Source: Caryophanales bacterium UBA3668 | Lineage (GTDB): Bacteria; Bacillota_I; Bacilli_A; RFN20; CAG-826 | NCBI GenBank assembly: GCA_002373085.1 | Contig: DFJP01000102.1 | Span: 1 to 26,106 of the forward strand | Reading direction: 5' to 3' | Length of the DNA stretch: 26,106 nt | Shown: positions 15,083 to 21,922 of the stretch, piece after piece | How positions within the stretch are numbered: the stretch's first letter is position 1 | How the letters are laid out: each line of letters starts with the position of its first letter | Position numbers and translations under genes: made by a program | Notes under the pieces: model-generated | What the model saw: only the letters and a program-made list of their open reading frames with translations | What the model was told of the DNA's origin: nothing | The model's database searches: none

Positions 15083-16528
15083 TTATTTCTCACTAACGAT
15101 GTTTTGTACCTTGTCGATATATTGTTTTAATTCTTCAATTAACTTTTTGGCGATATCTGCATCTTTGAATTCAGCGAATAATCTGAACGCTGGTTCGGTG
15201 CCGCTTAATCTAAGTAGTAACCATTGTCTATCATCAAATAGAATCTTTAAGTTTCTACCAAAGATTTTTACATCATTATGTTGAATAGAGAGTTCTGGCA
15301 AGTTGTTAGCCATATATTGGAGAACTTTTTCTGCATCAACATCTAAAGTGATAAAGTCTTCAAAGAAGGAATAGTTATAATCCACGCTTTGTTTAAGTTC
15401 TTTAATAATCTTACTGACTGGTTTATTCATCTTAATAACCATCTCTAAGAATAAGGCTCCTGAGAACGTTGCGTCTTTTCCATAGATATAGCCTCTCATA
15501 GTAAGTCCACCAGAAGATTCTCCACCGAGTAAAGCATTATGTTCATCCATGCCATGGGTGATGTTTTTAAATCCAACATCAACTTCATGACATTTATAAC
15601 CTAATGACTCCGCTACTAAGTCGACTAAAACTGAAGTAGCACAGTTTTTAACGATATCTCCTTTATAGCCTCTTTGAGTAATTAAATACCAATAGATAGC
15701 TGCTAGGATTTCGTTAGCGGAAACATAGTTTCCTTTTTCGTCGATAATACCAAGTCTATCTCCATCACTATCAGTGGCCATACCTAAGTCATATTCTTGG
15801 TTAACTACTGTTTCAGAGAATTCTCCAATTAAAGCTTCTTTAGTAGGATTTGGTAAGTTAAATCCAAAGAAGGCATCATGTTCTTCATTCATAATTGTGA
15901 ATTGATGGATGTGGAGTTTTTCTGCTAAAGGTTTAAGACCAATAACACCAACACCATTCATATTGTTATAAAGAACTCTTAATTTATTTTTAGTCACACC
16001 TGGATCAATAAATGATTTGATGTGAGATAAATAGCTTCCTAAATTATCAAAGTCTTCAAGTAAGTCAGCTTTTCTAGCCACTCTTTCATTCATTACTTTG
16101 ATATCTTTAACTTCGCCTATTTTCTTTTCCACTAATGAGGTAAAGTTAACATCTGCATCATATCCACCAAAGGTGAATACTTTAATGCCATTAAAATAGT
16201 ATGGGTTATGACTTGCTGTCATCATTACACCATAGTAGTTTCTCATATCTCTAGTAGTCGACATAACTGTTGGTGTTGGGACACTATGAGTGATTAAAAA
16301 ACATTTAATCTTGTTGCCATTTAAAACTTCGACAAACCACTTCGCTGCAAAATCACTCATAAAGCGATTATCATATCCGACAATGATTGGTCGATCTTGT
16401 TGATTATTCTCAATAATAATGTTGGCTATTGCTTGAGCGATATATTGGATATTCTCCTTGTTGAAGTCATCTCCAATCACTCCTCTAAAGCCACCTGTGC
16501 CAAATTGAATCTTACTCTTCATATTCAT
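15083..16528 (-). CDS. Alpha-D-phosphohexomutase (phosphoglucomutase/phosphomannomutase)
   Basis: A 481-residue cytoplasmic enzyme that interconverts sugar 1-phosphates and 6-phosphates. All four family loops are present: the N-terminal FGTGGFRG; the phosphoserine loop TASHNP (about residues 103-108); the magnesium loop DSDGDRLG (about 250-257); the sugar-specificity loop GGESSGG (about 330-336); and the phosphate-binding SGTEPAFR near the C-terminus (about 445). GExSGG is nearer to phosphoglucomutases than to GlmM (GEQSGH), so glucose 1-phosphate is the probable substrate. AGGAAAG lies 7 bases before the ATG. It is first in an operon with the GH16 gene, and its promoter carries the TTTTTAG-N7-AAAAAAT operator. 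It would channel phosphorylase product into glycolysis. Confidence 0.92.
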   Translation of the reverse strand: MNMKSKIQFGTGGFRGVIGDDFNKENIQYIAQAIANIIIENNQQDRPIIVGYDNRFMSDFAAKWFVEVLNGNKIKCFLITHSVPTPTVMSTTRDMRNYYGVMMTASHNPYYFNGIKVFTFGGYDADVNFTSLVEKKIGEVKDIKVMNERVARKADLLEDFDNLGSYLSHIKSFIDPGVTKNKLRVLYNNMNGVGVIGLKPLAEKLHIHQFTIMNEEHDAFFGFNLPNPTKEALIGEFSETVVNQEYDLGMATDSDGDRLGIIDEKGNYVSANEILAAIYWYLITQRGYKGDIVKNCATSVLVDLVAESLGYKCHEVDVGFKNITHGMDEHNALLGGESSGGLTMRGYIYGKDATFSGALFLEMVIKMNKPVSKIIKELKQSVDYNYSFFEDFITLDVDAEKVLQYMANNLPELSIQHNDVKIFGRNLKILFDDRQWLLLRLSGTEPAFRLFAEFKDADIAKKLIEELKQYIDKVQNIVSEK

Positions 16529-16547
16529 TTTTTCACTTTCCTAAAAA
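16527..16547. promoter_or_regulatory. ROK-type operator before the phosphohexomutase-GH16 operon
   Basis: On the minus strand this reads TTTTTAG, then GAAAGTG, then AAAAAAT. It matches the site at 19331-19351 at 20 of 21 positions. It covers the ribosome site and touches the start codon, just after the predicted transcription start. Confidence 0.65.
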
Positions 16548-16558
16548 ACTACATTTAT

Positions 16559-16587
16559 ATATTACCATTCAATTAAATAATTGAAAA
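16559..16587 (-). promoter_or_regulatory. Promoter of the phosphohexomutase-GH16 operon
   Basis: On the minus strand an extended -10 (TGG then TAATAT, 16559-16564) lies 17 bases from TTTTCA (16582-16587). The operator follows 11 bases downstream. The boxes are imperfect, and alternatives such as TATAAA at 16554-16559 exist. Confidence 0.5.
16568..16585. repeat. Perfect AT-rich palindrome in the promoter spacer
   Basis: TTCAATTA-AA-TAATTGAA is an 18-bp perfect inverted repeat between the -35 and -10 of the phosphohexomutase promoter. It could be a second regulator site. Being AT-rich, it could also be chance in this background. Confidence 0.35.
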
Positions 16588-16647
16588 TACAAAACGAGAA
16601 TATTTACAAAATAATCAACTAATATGACAAAAAATGACAAAAAGAAA

Positions 16648-16663
16648 AGGGGCCGAAGTCCCT
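16648..16663 (-). terminator. Terminator with UUCG tetraloop after the large lipoprotein gene
   Basis: On the minus strand AGGGAC-TTCG-GCCCCT folds into a stem with one A-C mismatch, closed by a C(UUCG)G tetraloop, followed by TTTCTTTTT. The cUUCGg loop is unusually stable. The hairpin starts about 20 bases after the stop codon. Confidence 0.75.
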
Positions 16664-16684
16664 AATCATATAAATGATTTAAGA

Positions 16685-19309
16685 TTAACGCACTTCAATA
16701 CCATCAAGGATGAATGTGTAATCTGCTGCTAATTGAGCACATGTGGAGAATCTAATAAAATTAACTCCATTAGTAACATTTGCTGCATAGTAATCATATT
16801 CATACATTGTCCAACCATTACCAGCTGGAGTGGCGGTAAAGTGATAGGTTGAACTTTGATCGGTTTCAACAGATGTTTTGGTAGCGCCTTCAGCGACTAA
16901 CGCTCTTTGGAGAGCAGGGTCTCTATCACTTAAATTATCAACATCCATTAGTTGAACATAGATATGAGTTTCTGGTAAGTTCTTCGCAAAGAATTTAACG
17001 TGAACTGTATCTTTCACTAATGGCGCTGGAAGTTGAATGTTGATATATGTATCACCATCAATGCTTAAGTTATAGACATCTAATGCATTTGTGGAATTAC
17101 CATAGGTGTCTGTGGTGTTATCTCTAGTTTTACCACAGTCATATTCACGGCCACTCTTATGTTGACATGTAGTCTTGGCTAAGTCGTGTTCTTCATCAAT
17201 GATAGTTAATGTTTCTTCTGCTTCAGGATCAGTGCCAGTAACATTAATTGTGTATTTTGCTTTCTTAGTAACATCATCTTCTGTATAAGAAATAGTAACT
17301 TGTTTATTTTCTCCAGAGGTTGTCATATCAGGAGCAACAATAGAAATACCACTATCATCATTAGGAATTACTTTATTTGAACCATCTGTGTAATAAGCAG
17401 TAAGTTCTCCATCAAAGACAAATTCATCACCACGCTCAAATTCAGTGGTCATATTAGCAATAGTAATTGATTCGAGAGCGTTAGCTCTTGGGTAGTTATC
17501 TCTTTGGATTAAACGGAAATCATCAAAGACAACACATCCTTCGGTACATTTTGCGCTTAACCAAACATTAAGACCATCGATATCAACAGGATCCATTTCA
17601 GCAGCTTCAAAGAAATCAATTAAATTCATTTCTACTGTCACCCATTCTGTTTGATGTTTAGCGTATTCACTCCATTTAAGGTGTTTACCAGTTGTAGTTG
17701 TTCCAAAGACTGGTTTCATATAAACACCATTATCTTCTCTACCGTTATAGACAACACCTTCTAAAGGAATGAATTTATATGTTACTTTGTAAAATTTAAC
17801 TTCTCTAGCAGGGATAACTGTACCAAAGTCGACACGAACCGAACATTCTCCTAATCTAATACCAATTGATCTAGATGAATATTTTGCATCAAATACTTCG
17901 TTTGTTCTTCTATGGAAGTAAGCGTTATCTTCCGCACTACTAACATGATTAAATCTATCAGAGTATTCTGCTCTTGCTAAAACAGTTTCTGGGGCACCAT
18001 CATCTTCATATGAGAAGTTAATGTATTTAATTGTTACATCGTTATTTCCTTCTCCAATTGGATTAGCAACTAAACGGAAATAGAAATAATCATTTGCTCT
18101 ATTTGTTTCTTGTTTAGCGCGTGTAAGTGTATCAACTAAATAATAATGTTCATTATCATATGAGCCATAGACACAGACATATTTGTCATAGCCTTCAAAG
18201 CCAACGCTTAATTTGTCTTTAATTAATGTTGGGGTAGCAATTTCGATATAACCGCCTTTTTCTAAAGTCGCAAGCGCGTTTTCTGCTAGTTTAGCTTTAT
18301 CAAACTTAACTGCAATACCTCTATAATCGATTTCAGAAGAACCAAATTCACTAGTTAATCCAGTAGTGACATCATCGTTTAAATCGTAAACAAAGTTAAC
18401 AGTTGGTTGAATGTGATAGTTATATTCAACAGTGACTGGTTTATAGTTTTCATCACCTTCAGCGAGGATAACTGCGTAAATATAAGAACCAACTTCTTCA
18501 GGTTTTTCACTACCTAAATCTTCTCTACCAGAGTCGGTTACTATGTAATATTTATAAATTGTGGAGTCCATTGCTCCTTCTGGATTAGTGCCATAATAGA
18601 AGTGATATGATTTACCAACATAGATGTTAAGCCCATCGACCATATCTTTAACTTCGCCACCGTTATAGTCATAAGAAACTCCAATAGTAACTTCTTCTCT
18701 AGTATCAACAGCGATAACGTTAATGATATAAGATGTTCTAGCCCCTTCATAAAGAACATTTACTTCGTAATTCTCATGAGGAACAGTCATATCTGGAACG
18801 TTTTCAATCATGTCTAATGTCATTGGAACGTTTTCTCTTGTGTCATCACTCTTTAAGACAATTAGAGTTCCTCCAGCGACTGTAAATTCATCACCAACCA
18901 TATAACTTTGTTTTGGCATGCTGCCTTCTTTAATTGTGATTGATCTAACAGTAACTGTAGCTTCATTAATCGCAATGTTATAAGAGGTTCTAGCCCCTTC
19001 ATAAAGAACATTAACTGTATAGCTAGAAGCCGCAACAGTCATATCTGGAGCATTTACAATCATTGATAATGTCATATTGACATCTTTAGTGGTTTGATCA
19101 CTGTAACTAACGACTAGGACTCCACCAGCAACTGTAAAAACATCACCAACAGTAAATTCTTTTTGAGGTTCTGCTCCTTCTTTAATTGTGATTGAGGAAA
19201 CAGTAGGAGTAGGAGGAGTAACTTCTCCACCACCTGTGTTGTTGCATGCACCTAATAGCAACAAGAAACATGCTAAAGGAACATAAAAAAGATGTTTCTT
19301 AGAATTCAT
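16685..19309 (-). CDS. Large Ig-like surface lipoprotein, probable polysaccharide-binding protein
   Basis: An 874-residue lipoprotein with a perfect lipobox (LGAC, Cys22) and a Gly/Thr/Pro linker. Two tandem Big_3-like Ig repeats with an 84-residue period follow (about 39-122 and 123-206). Both begin SITIKEG and contain 'VGD.FTVAGG' and VNVLYEGARTSY. A third, more distant copy lies near 640-720 ('LESITIANMTTEFERGDEFVFDGELTAYYTDGS'). Between them are MBG-like and beta-sandwich regions (about 210-600). The C-terminal 140 residues form another beta domain with a CBM-like end ('YTFILDGIEVR'). I see no catalytic residues. Its promoter carries the ROK-type operator, so it should be co-regulated with the GH16 operon, and it may capture the polysaccharide for it (inference). 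AAAGGAAG lies 8 bases before the ATG, and an 8-codon upstream frame ends exactly on the start codon. Confidence 0.85.
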   Translation of the reverse strand: MNSKKHLFYVPLACFLLLLGACNNTGGGEVTPPTPTVSSITIKEGAEPQKEFTVGDVFTVAGGVLVVSYSDQTTKDVNMTLSMIVNAPDMTVAASSYTVNVLYEGARTSYNIAINEATVTVRSITIKEGSMPKQSYMVGDEFTVAGGTLIVLKSDDTRENVPMTLDMIENVPDMTVPHENYEVNVLYEGARTSYIINVIAVDTREEVTIGVSYDYNGGEVKDMVDGLNIYVGKSYHFYYGTNPEGAMDSTIYKYYIVTDSGREDLGSEKPEEVGSYIYAVILAEGDENYKPVTVEYNYHIQPTVNFVYDLNDDVTTGLTSEFGSSEIDYRGIAVKFDKAKLAENALATLEKGGYIEIATPTLIKDKLSVGFEGYDKYVCVYGSYDNEHYYLVDTLTRAKQETNRANDYFYFRLVANPIGEGNNDVTIKYINFSYEDDGAPETVLARAEYSDRFNHVSSAEDNAYFHRRTNEVFDAKYSSRSIGIRLGECSVRVDFGTVIPAREVKFYKVTYKFIPLEGVVYNGREDNGVYMKPVFGTTTTGKHLKWSEYAKHQTEWVTVEMNLIDFFEAAEMDPVDIDGLNVWLSAKCTEGCVVFDDFRLIQRDNYPRANALESITIANMTTEFERGDEFVFDGELTAYYTDGSNKVIPNDDSGISIVAPDMTTSGENKQVTISYTEDDVTKKAKYTINVTGTDPEAEETLTIIDEEHDLAKTTCQHKSGREYDCGKTRDNTTDTYGNSTNALDVYNLSIDGDTYINIQLPAPLVKDTVHVKFFAKNLPETHIYVQLMDVDNLSDRDPALQRALVAEGATKTSVETDQSSTYHFTATPAGNGWTMYEYDYYAANVTNGVNFIRFSTCAQLAADYTFILDGIEVR
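18735..19012 (-). repeat. Pair of 26-bp direct DNA repeats within tandem Ig units
   Basis: The stretches 18735-18760 and 18987-19012 are identical and lie 252 bases (84 codons) apart. Both encode VLYEGAR of successive Ig repeats. The DNA identity exceeds that of the rest of the repeat units, which suggests recent duplication or gene conversion. Confidence 0.75.
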
Positions 19310-19332
19310 AAAGAAATCTTCCTTTCATTCAT
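19306..19332 (-). CDS. Possible 8-codon upstream leader frame (MNERKISL)
   Basis: An ATG at 19332 sits 7 bases after AGGAAAG. It opens a short frame, MNERKISL, whose TGA overlaps the lipoprotein ATG (ATGA). The geometry fits a translationally coupled leader. However, the ribosome-like sequence is also the ROK-type operator, and the main gene has its own AAAGGAAG, so this may be coincidence. Confidence 0.3.
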   Translation of the reverse strand: MNERKISL

Positions 19333-19351
19333 TTTTTAACTTTCCTAAAAA
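19331..19351. promoter_or_regulatory. ROK-type operator before the large lipoprotein gene
   Basis: On the minus strand TTTTTAG, GAAAGTT and AAAAAAT follow in order, with outer arms that form an inverted repeat TTTTTA...TAAAAA. It is identical over all 21 bases to the site at 21842-21862. It starts 9 bases after the -10 box. Confidence 0.7.
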
Positions 19352-19360
19352 TCTACTTTT

Positions 19361-19366
19361 ATTATA
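19361..19366 (-). promoter_or_regulatory. -10 box of the large lipoprotein gene
   Basis: A perfect TATAAT on the minus strand, just after the ROK terminator. The -35 is weak (TTTTAA at 17-base spacing). Confidence 0.55.
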
Positions 19367-19396
19367 ATAAACTGTTTCGCTAATTAAAAGAAAAAC

Positions 19397-19412
19397 CGCC
19401 AAATAATTGGCG
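19397..19412 (-). terminator. Intrinsic terminator after the ROK gene
   Basis: A perfect 6-bp stem, CGCCAA with TTGGCG, around a 4-base loop, followed on the minus strand by GTTTTTCTTTT. It separates the ROK gene from the lipoprotein gene downstream. Confidence 0.85.
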
Positions 19413-19425
19413 ATTTCTCTAATAA

Positions 19426-20535
19426 CTATTTAGATAATGATTTTTTAAGGATGTAATCCACTCCGATAAAGGCGCCTCCAACAATTTGTCCTTTATCTCC
19501 AAGTGGTGAATAAACGATGTTAATCTTTTGAGCAATCTTACTCGCTACTCTTCTAACTTCATTAATGTAATCATCACCGAATTTTGCTACTCTACCCGCT
19601 AAAACAATATTAGAGATATCCGTAACAGCGATTAATGATCTAAGAGCTTTTCCAACTTTATTCGCACTTTCAATTACCATTTGATGGATATCGTTATTGG
19701 TCTTATAAAGTTCAAACAAGTCTTCCATCTTAAGTTTTCTATTAACAACATTACCTGCTTTGTCTAATAAGATTCTTAATGACGCTACATCTTCAAGGTA
19801 TTCAAGCTTTCCATTATTCTCACAAAGTAAGAATCCCATTTCACCAGAATATCCATTGTCGCCTCTAAATAATTCTTTATTAGCAACAAATGATCCACCA
19901 ATACCATAATCAAGTAAGACAACCGCACCATTATTGCAATTTGCTAATGCACCTTTTGACAATTCACCATAGGTGATGAGGTTACCATCGTTAGTGAGAT
20001 AAGTAGGAACATTATGGAATTGTTTTTCAAATGCAGCTTGGACAAAGTGTTTCTCACTACCCTCGGTTTTATCTTTAACTAAACCAGAGATAGAGATAAC
20101 AATATTTTTAAGTTGAGCGTCTGAATGTGAATTGAATAATAATTCATTAGCTTTAAGGATAACTTTTTGAGTAGAGTCTTCATCGATTTCATCAATTGTC
20201 ATTGAATCAGAAATAATACTTTCTTCTTTAATGTTAGTAATCGATATATCAGCGCGATGATGAACCATGTTAATGATTAAGATAAGTCCAAATTTTTCAT
20301 TTAATGTATAGAAAACTTGTTTTCTACCACTACCCTTAACTGACATAGATTTAGCAACATCAATCATTCCTAAATCTAATAAATCTTTAATGATTGAAGA
20401 CATAGTCGCGTTAGATAATTTCAAAGTATCCGCAAGTTGAGTGGCGGATCTTGGTTCTTTTCTAAGCAAGTCAATAACTAACTCAAAGTTAATTTCTCTA
20501 CAGTAAGATTGATTTTTTCCAAGTACTCTTTCCAT
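19426..20535 (-). CDS. ROK-family transcriptional regulator lacking the zinc loop
   Basis: A 369-residue sugar-responsive repressor of the NagC/XylR (ROK) class. A winged helix-turn-helix occupies about 14-80 (INFELVIDLLRKEPRSATQLADTLKLSNATMSSIIKDLLDLGMI). The ROK domain follows, with TNDGN at about 182 and the glycine-rich LLDYGIGGSFV at about 209. The usual ROK zinc site (His in GEIGH plus CxCGxxGC) is absent: here the sequence reads GEMGFLLCENNGKLEYLE, with the His replaced by Phe and only one Cys. This suggests a DNA-binding regulator that has lost zinc binding and sugar-kinase activity. AAGGAG lies about 6-7 bases before the ATG. Its promoter overlaps a copy of the TTTTTAG-N7-AAAAAAT site, and three further copies precede nearby genes, so it probably controls these and itself. 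Effector unknown. Confidence 0.92.
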   Translation of the reverse strand: MERVLGKNQSYCREINFELVIDLLRKEPRSATQLADTLKLSNATMSSIIKDLLDLGMIDVAKSMSVKGSGRKQVFYTLNEKFGLILIINMVHHRADISITNIKEESIISDSMTIDEIDEDSTQKVILKANELLFNSHSDAQLKNIVISISGLVKDKTEGSEKHFVQAAFEKQFHNVPTYLTNDGNLITYGELSKGALANCNNGAVVLLDYGIGGSFVANKELFRGDNGYSGEMGFLLCENNGKLEYLEDVASLRILLDKAGNVVNRKLKMEDLFELYKTNNDIHQMVIESANKVGKALRSLIAVTDISNIVLAGRVAKFGDDYINEVRRVASKIAQKINIVYSPLGDKGQIVGGAFIGVDYILKKSLSK

Positions 20536-20559
20536 ATCAAATCTCCTTAAAACATTTTT

Positions 20560-20588
20560 ATTATAAAATAATAAATCTATTTTTTCAA
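20560..20588 (-). promoter_or_regulatory. Promoter of the ROK gene
   Basis: On the minus strand -35 TTGAAA (20583-20588) and -10 TATAAT (20560-20565) are 17 bases apart. The -35 lies inside the ROK-type operator at 20579-20599. Confidence 0.75.
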
Positions 20589-20599
20589 TAGACTAAAAA
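20579..20599. promoter_or_regulatory. Putative autoregulatory ROK operator
   Basis: Both 7-base arms (TTTTTAG and AAAAAAT on the minus strand) match the other three sites exactly, at the same 7-base spacing. The centre differs (TCTATTG). It overlaps the -35 of the ROK promoter and the T tail of the preceding terminator, so part of the match may reflect that T tract. Confidence 0.5.
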
Positions 20600-20606
20600 A
20601 ATGAAA

Positions 20607-20633
20607 AAGACCGAGGTTGTTACCTACGGTCTT
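20607..20633 (-). terminator. Strong terminator after the surface-protein gene
   Basis: On the minus strand AAGACCG pairs with CGGTCTT, extended by AGG with CCT across a single-base bulge. It is followed by TTTTTCATTTTTTT. It ends the surface-protein transcript before the ROK gene. Confidence 0.85.
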
Positions 20634-20654
20634 ATTTACTTTTAATCTTTGAGA

Positions 20655-21827
20655 TTAGGCGCGTTTCTTTCTAAGAATGAAGTATGCACCAAATCCAATT
20701 ACGACTACTGTTAATGTACTAACAAGTACGACAGCAGATGCACCACTTCTGAAGATACCATTAGCAAGTAATCTTGATGATGGAGCTGTTGGGAGTGAGG
20801 TACCAAATGCATGACTATAGAAGTAATTGAATTGATCGTAATATGTTGCTTCACGGCCATTTGTTAATGTACACGCAACGTTTAATGCATCAGCTTGTTC
20901 AGTGAGCATTTTGCGTGATCCCATTTCTAGGAATGTTCTATAGTTATTGCCTTCTTCAGACATTGCAGAACATACCCAACCAAATCTATCAAGGAAGTCG
21001 ATATATGATTTGATTGATTGTGATCTATTAATCATAATCGCTGTAATGTAGTAATAGAAATTATAAGCAGAGTTATTAGTTCCAATAACGATACCAATAC
21101 GAGCATTTTTGCCTTTTAAGTTAGTGGCGAAGTCGCCGTCAGCTTTTGGAGCGTTACCTTGAACGTTTCCAGCAAATGCTACATGGTTGTTATAGCCTGC
21201 AACACCAGTTCCACCGTGTGTAGAAGCATAATTATAGTTGTTGTATGCTTCCCAAGGATTACCTTCACCATCATCTCTGAGTAAAACTTTCCATGTATCA
21301 GAATCATCAGTTAAATAAACAATTCTTAAGTATGATTTAGCGGCTGCTGAATTTTCTGGTAACTCATTCCAGAAGATAGCGATATCTTGAATGTTTTCAA
21401 TGTATTGATCAGAAACCATTGCAACATTGTATTTATTAGTAGCGATAGTCTTAATATCGTCATAGATTTCTTTAAAGACACCACTTTCAGCGTTATTAAT
21501 ACTTTTTGAAGTAGTTTCTGGCAATTCGCTTGCAGAACCATAACTACCTAATCTAAACGCAGAGTGGTTTGCTTCATATTTACCATAATTACCAGTAAAG
21601 GTAAGAGTTGAAGTTGGATCAAAAGATGGAATTGTGAAGTTTGCGCCCGAAGATGAAACAGGAATGTCATCTTGATTAACGTATCTTGCTAAATAGTGAT
21701 CAACATATGTTTTGGATGGATCAAGTTCCGCTCTTGCTCTAACAGCTTGCTTAGGTGCCATTCCACCAGCGACGACTGCGGCTAACCCTAAAGTCAATGT
21801 TGAAAGAAATAAAATTTTAGATTTCAT
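20655..21827 (-). CDS. Membrane-anchored surface protein, function unknown
   Basis: A 390-residue exported protein. A signal peptide (KSKILFLSTLTLGLAAVVAGG) is followed by an ectodomain rich in Asn, Tyr and Ser (about 35-280), a helical segment (about 285-340) and a C-terminal membrane helix with the tail ILRKKRA. There is no LPXTG. The juxtamembrane part 'FLDRFGWVCSAMSEEGNNYRTFLEMGSRKMLTEQADAL' resembles in pattern the corresponding part of the GH16 enzyme (a Cys, then YR/TR.(F/Y)L, then LT.E...L). I recognise no enzyme motif. I chose the ATG at 21827: GGAGG lies 5 bases upstream, and the in-frame TTG at 21839 overlaps that site. It has its own promoter with the ROK-type operator and a strong terminator, so it forms a single-gene unit. 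It may help bind or display the same polysaccharide that GH16 attacks (inference). Confidence 0.82.
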   Translation of the reverse strand: MKSKILFLSTLTLGLAAVVAGGMAPKQAVRARAELDPSKTYVDHYLARYVNQDDIPVSSSGANFTIPSFDPTSTLTFTGNYGKYEANHSAFRLGSYGSASELPETTSKSINNAESGVFKEIYDDIKTIATNKYNVAMVSDQYIENIQDIAIFWNELPENSAAAKSYLRIVYLTDDSDTWKVLLRDDGEGNPWEAYNNYNYASTHGGTGVAGYNNHVAFAGNVQGNAPKADGDFATNLKGKNARIGIVIGTNNSAYNFYYYITAIMINRSQSIKSYIDFLDRFGWVCSAMSEEGNNYRTFLEMGSRKMLTEQADALNVACTLTNGREATYYDQFNYFYSHAFGTSLPTAPSSRLLANGIFRSGASAVVLVSTLTVVVIGFGAYFILRKKRA

Positions 21828-21841
21828 AAAAACCTCCAATT

Positions 21842-21862
21842 ATTTTTTAACTTTCCTAAAAA
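21842..21862. promoter_or_regulatory. ROK-type operator before the surface-protein gene
   Basis: It is identical over 21 bases to the site at 19331-19351, and the identity continues for two more bases. It starts 8 bases after the -10 of a good promoter, covering the predicted transcription start. Confidence 0.72.
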
Positions 21863-21870
21863 TCAATTTT

Positions 21871-21899
21871 ATTTTAACCCATTATTTTTAATTGTGCAA
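21871..21899 (-). promoter_or_regulatory. Promoter of the surface-protein gene
   Basis: On the minus strand -35 TTGCAC (21894-21899) and -10 TAAAAT (21871-21876) are 17 bases apart, followed by the ROK-type operator. Confidence 0.75.
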
Positions 21900-21903
21900 A
21901 TCA

Positions 21904-21922
21904 AATATTTATTATAAATATT
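21904..21922. repeat. AT-only palindrome over the GH20 stop codon
   Basis: AATATTTA and TAAATATT form a perfect 8-bp inverted repeat around TTA. It has no GC pair and no T run, so it is at best a weak terminator for the GH20 operon. Confidence 0.3.

Noticed and set aside
18735..19012. CRISPR-like repeat spacing
   Set aside because: There are only two copies, 252 bases apart, within one reading frame and encoding Ig domains.
20655..20760. LPXTG sortase anchor in the surface protein
   Set aside because: The only similar string (SLPTAPSS) lies too far before the membrane helix and does not fit LPXTG; the GH16 protein has none either.
21828..21839. TTG start for the surface-protein gene
   Set aside because: It overlaps the GGAGG that properly serves the ATG at 21827.
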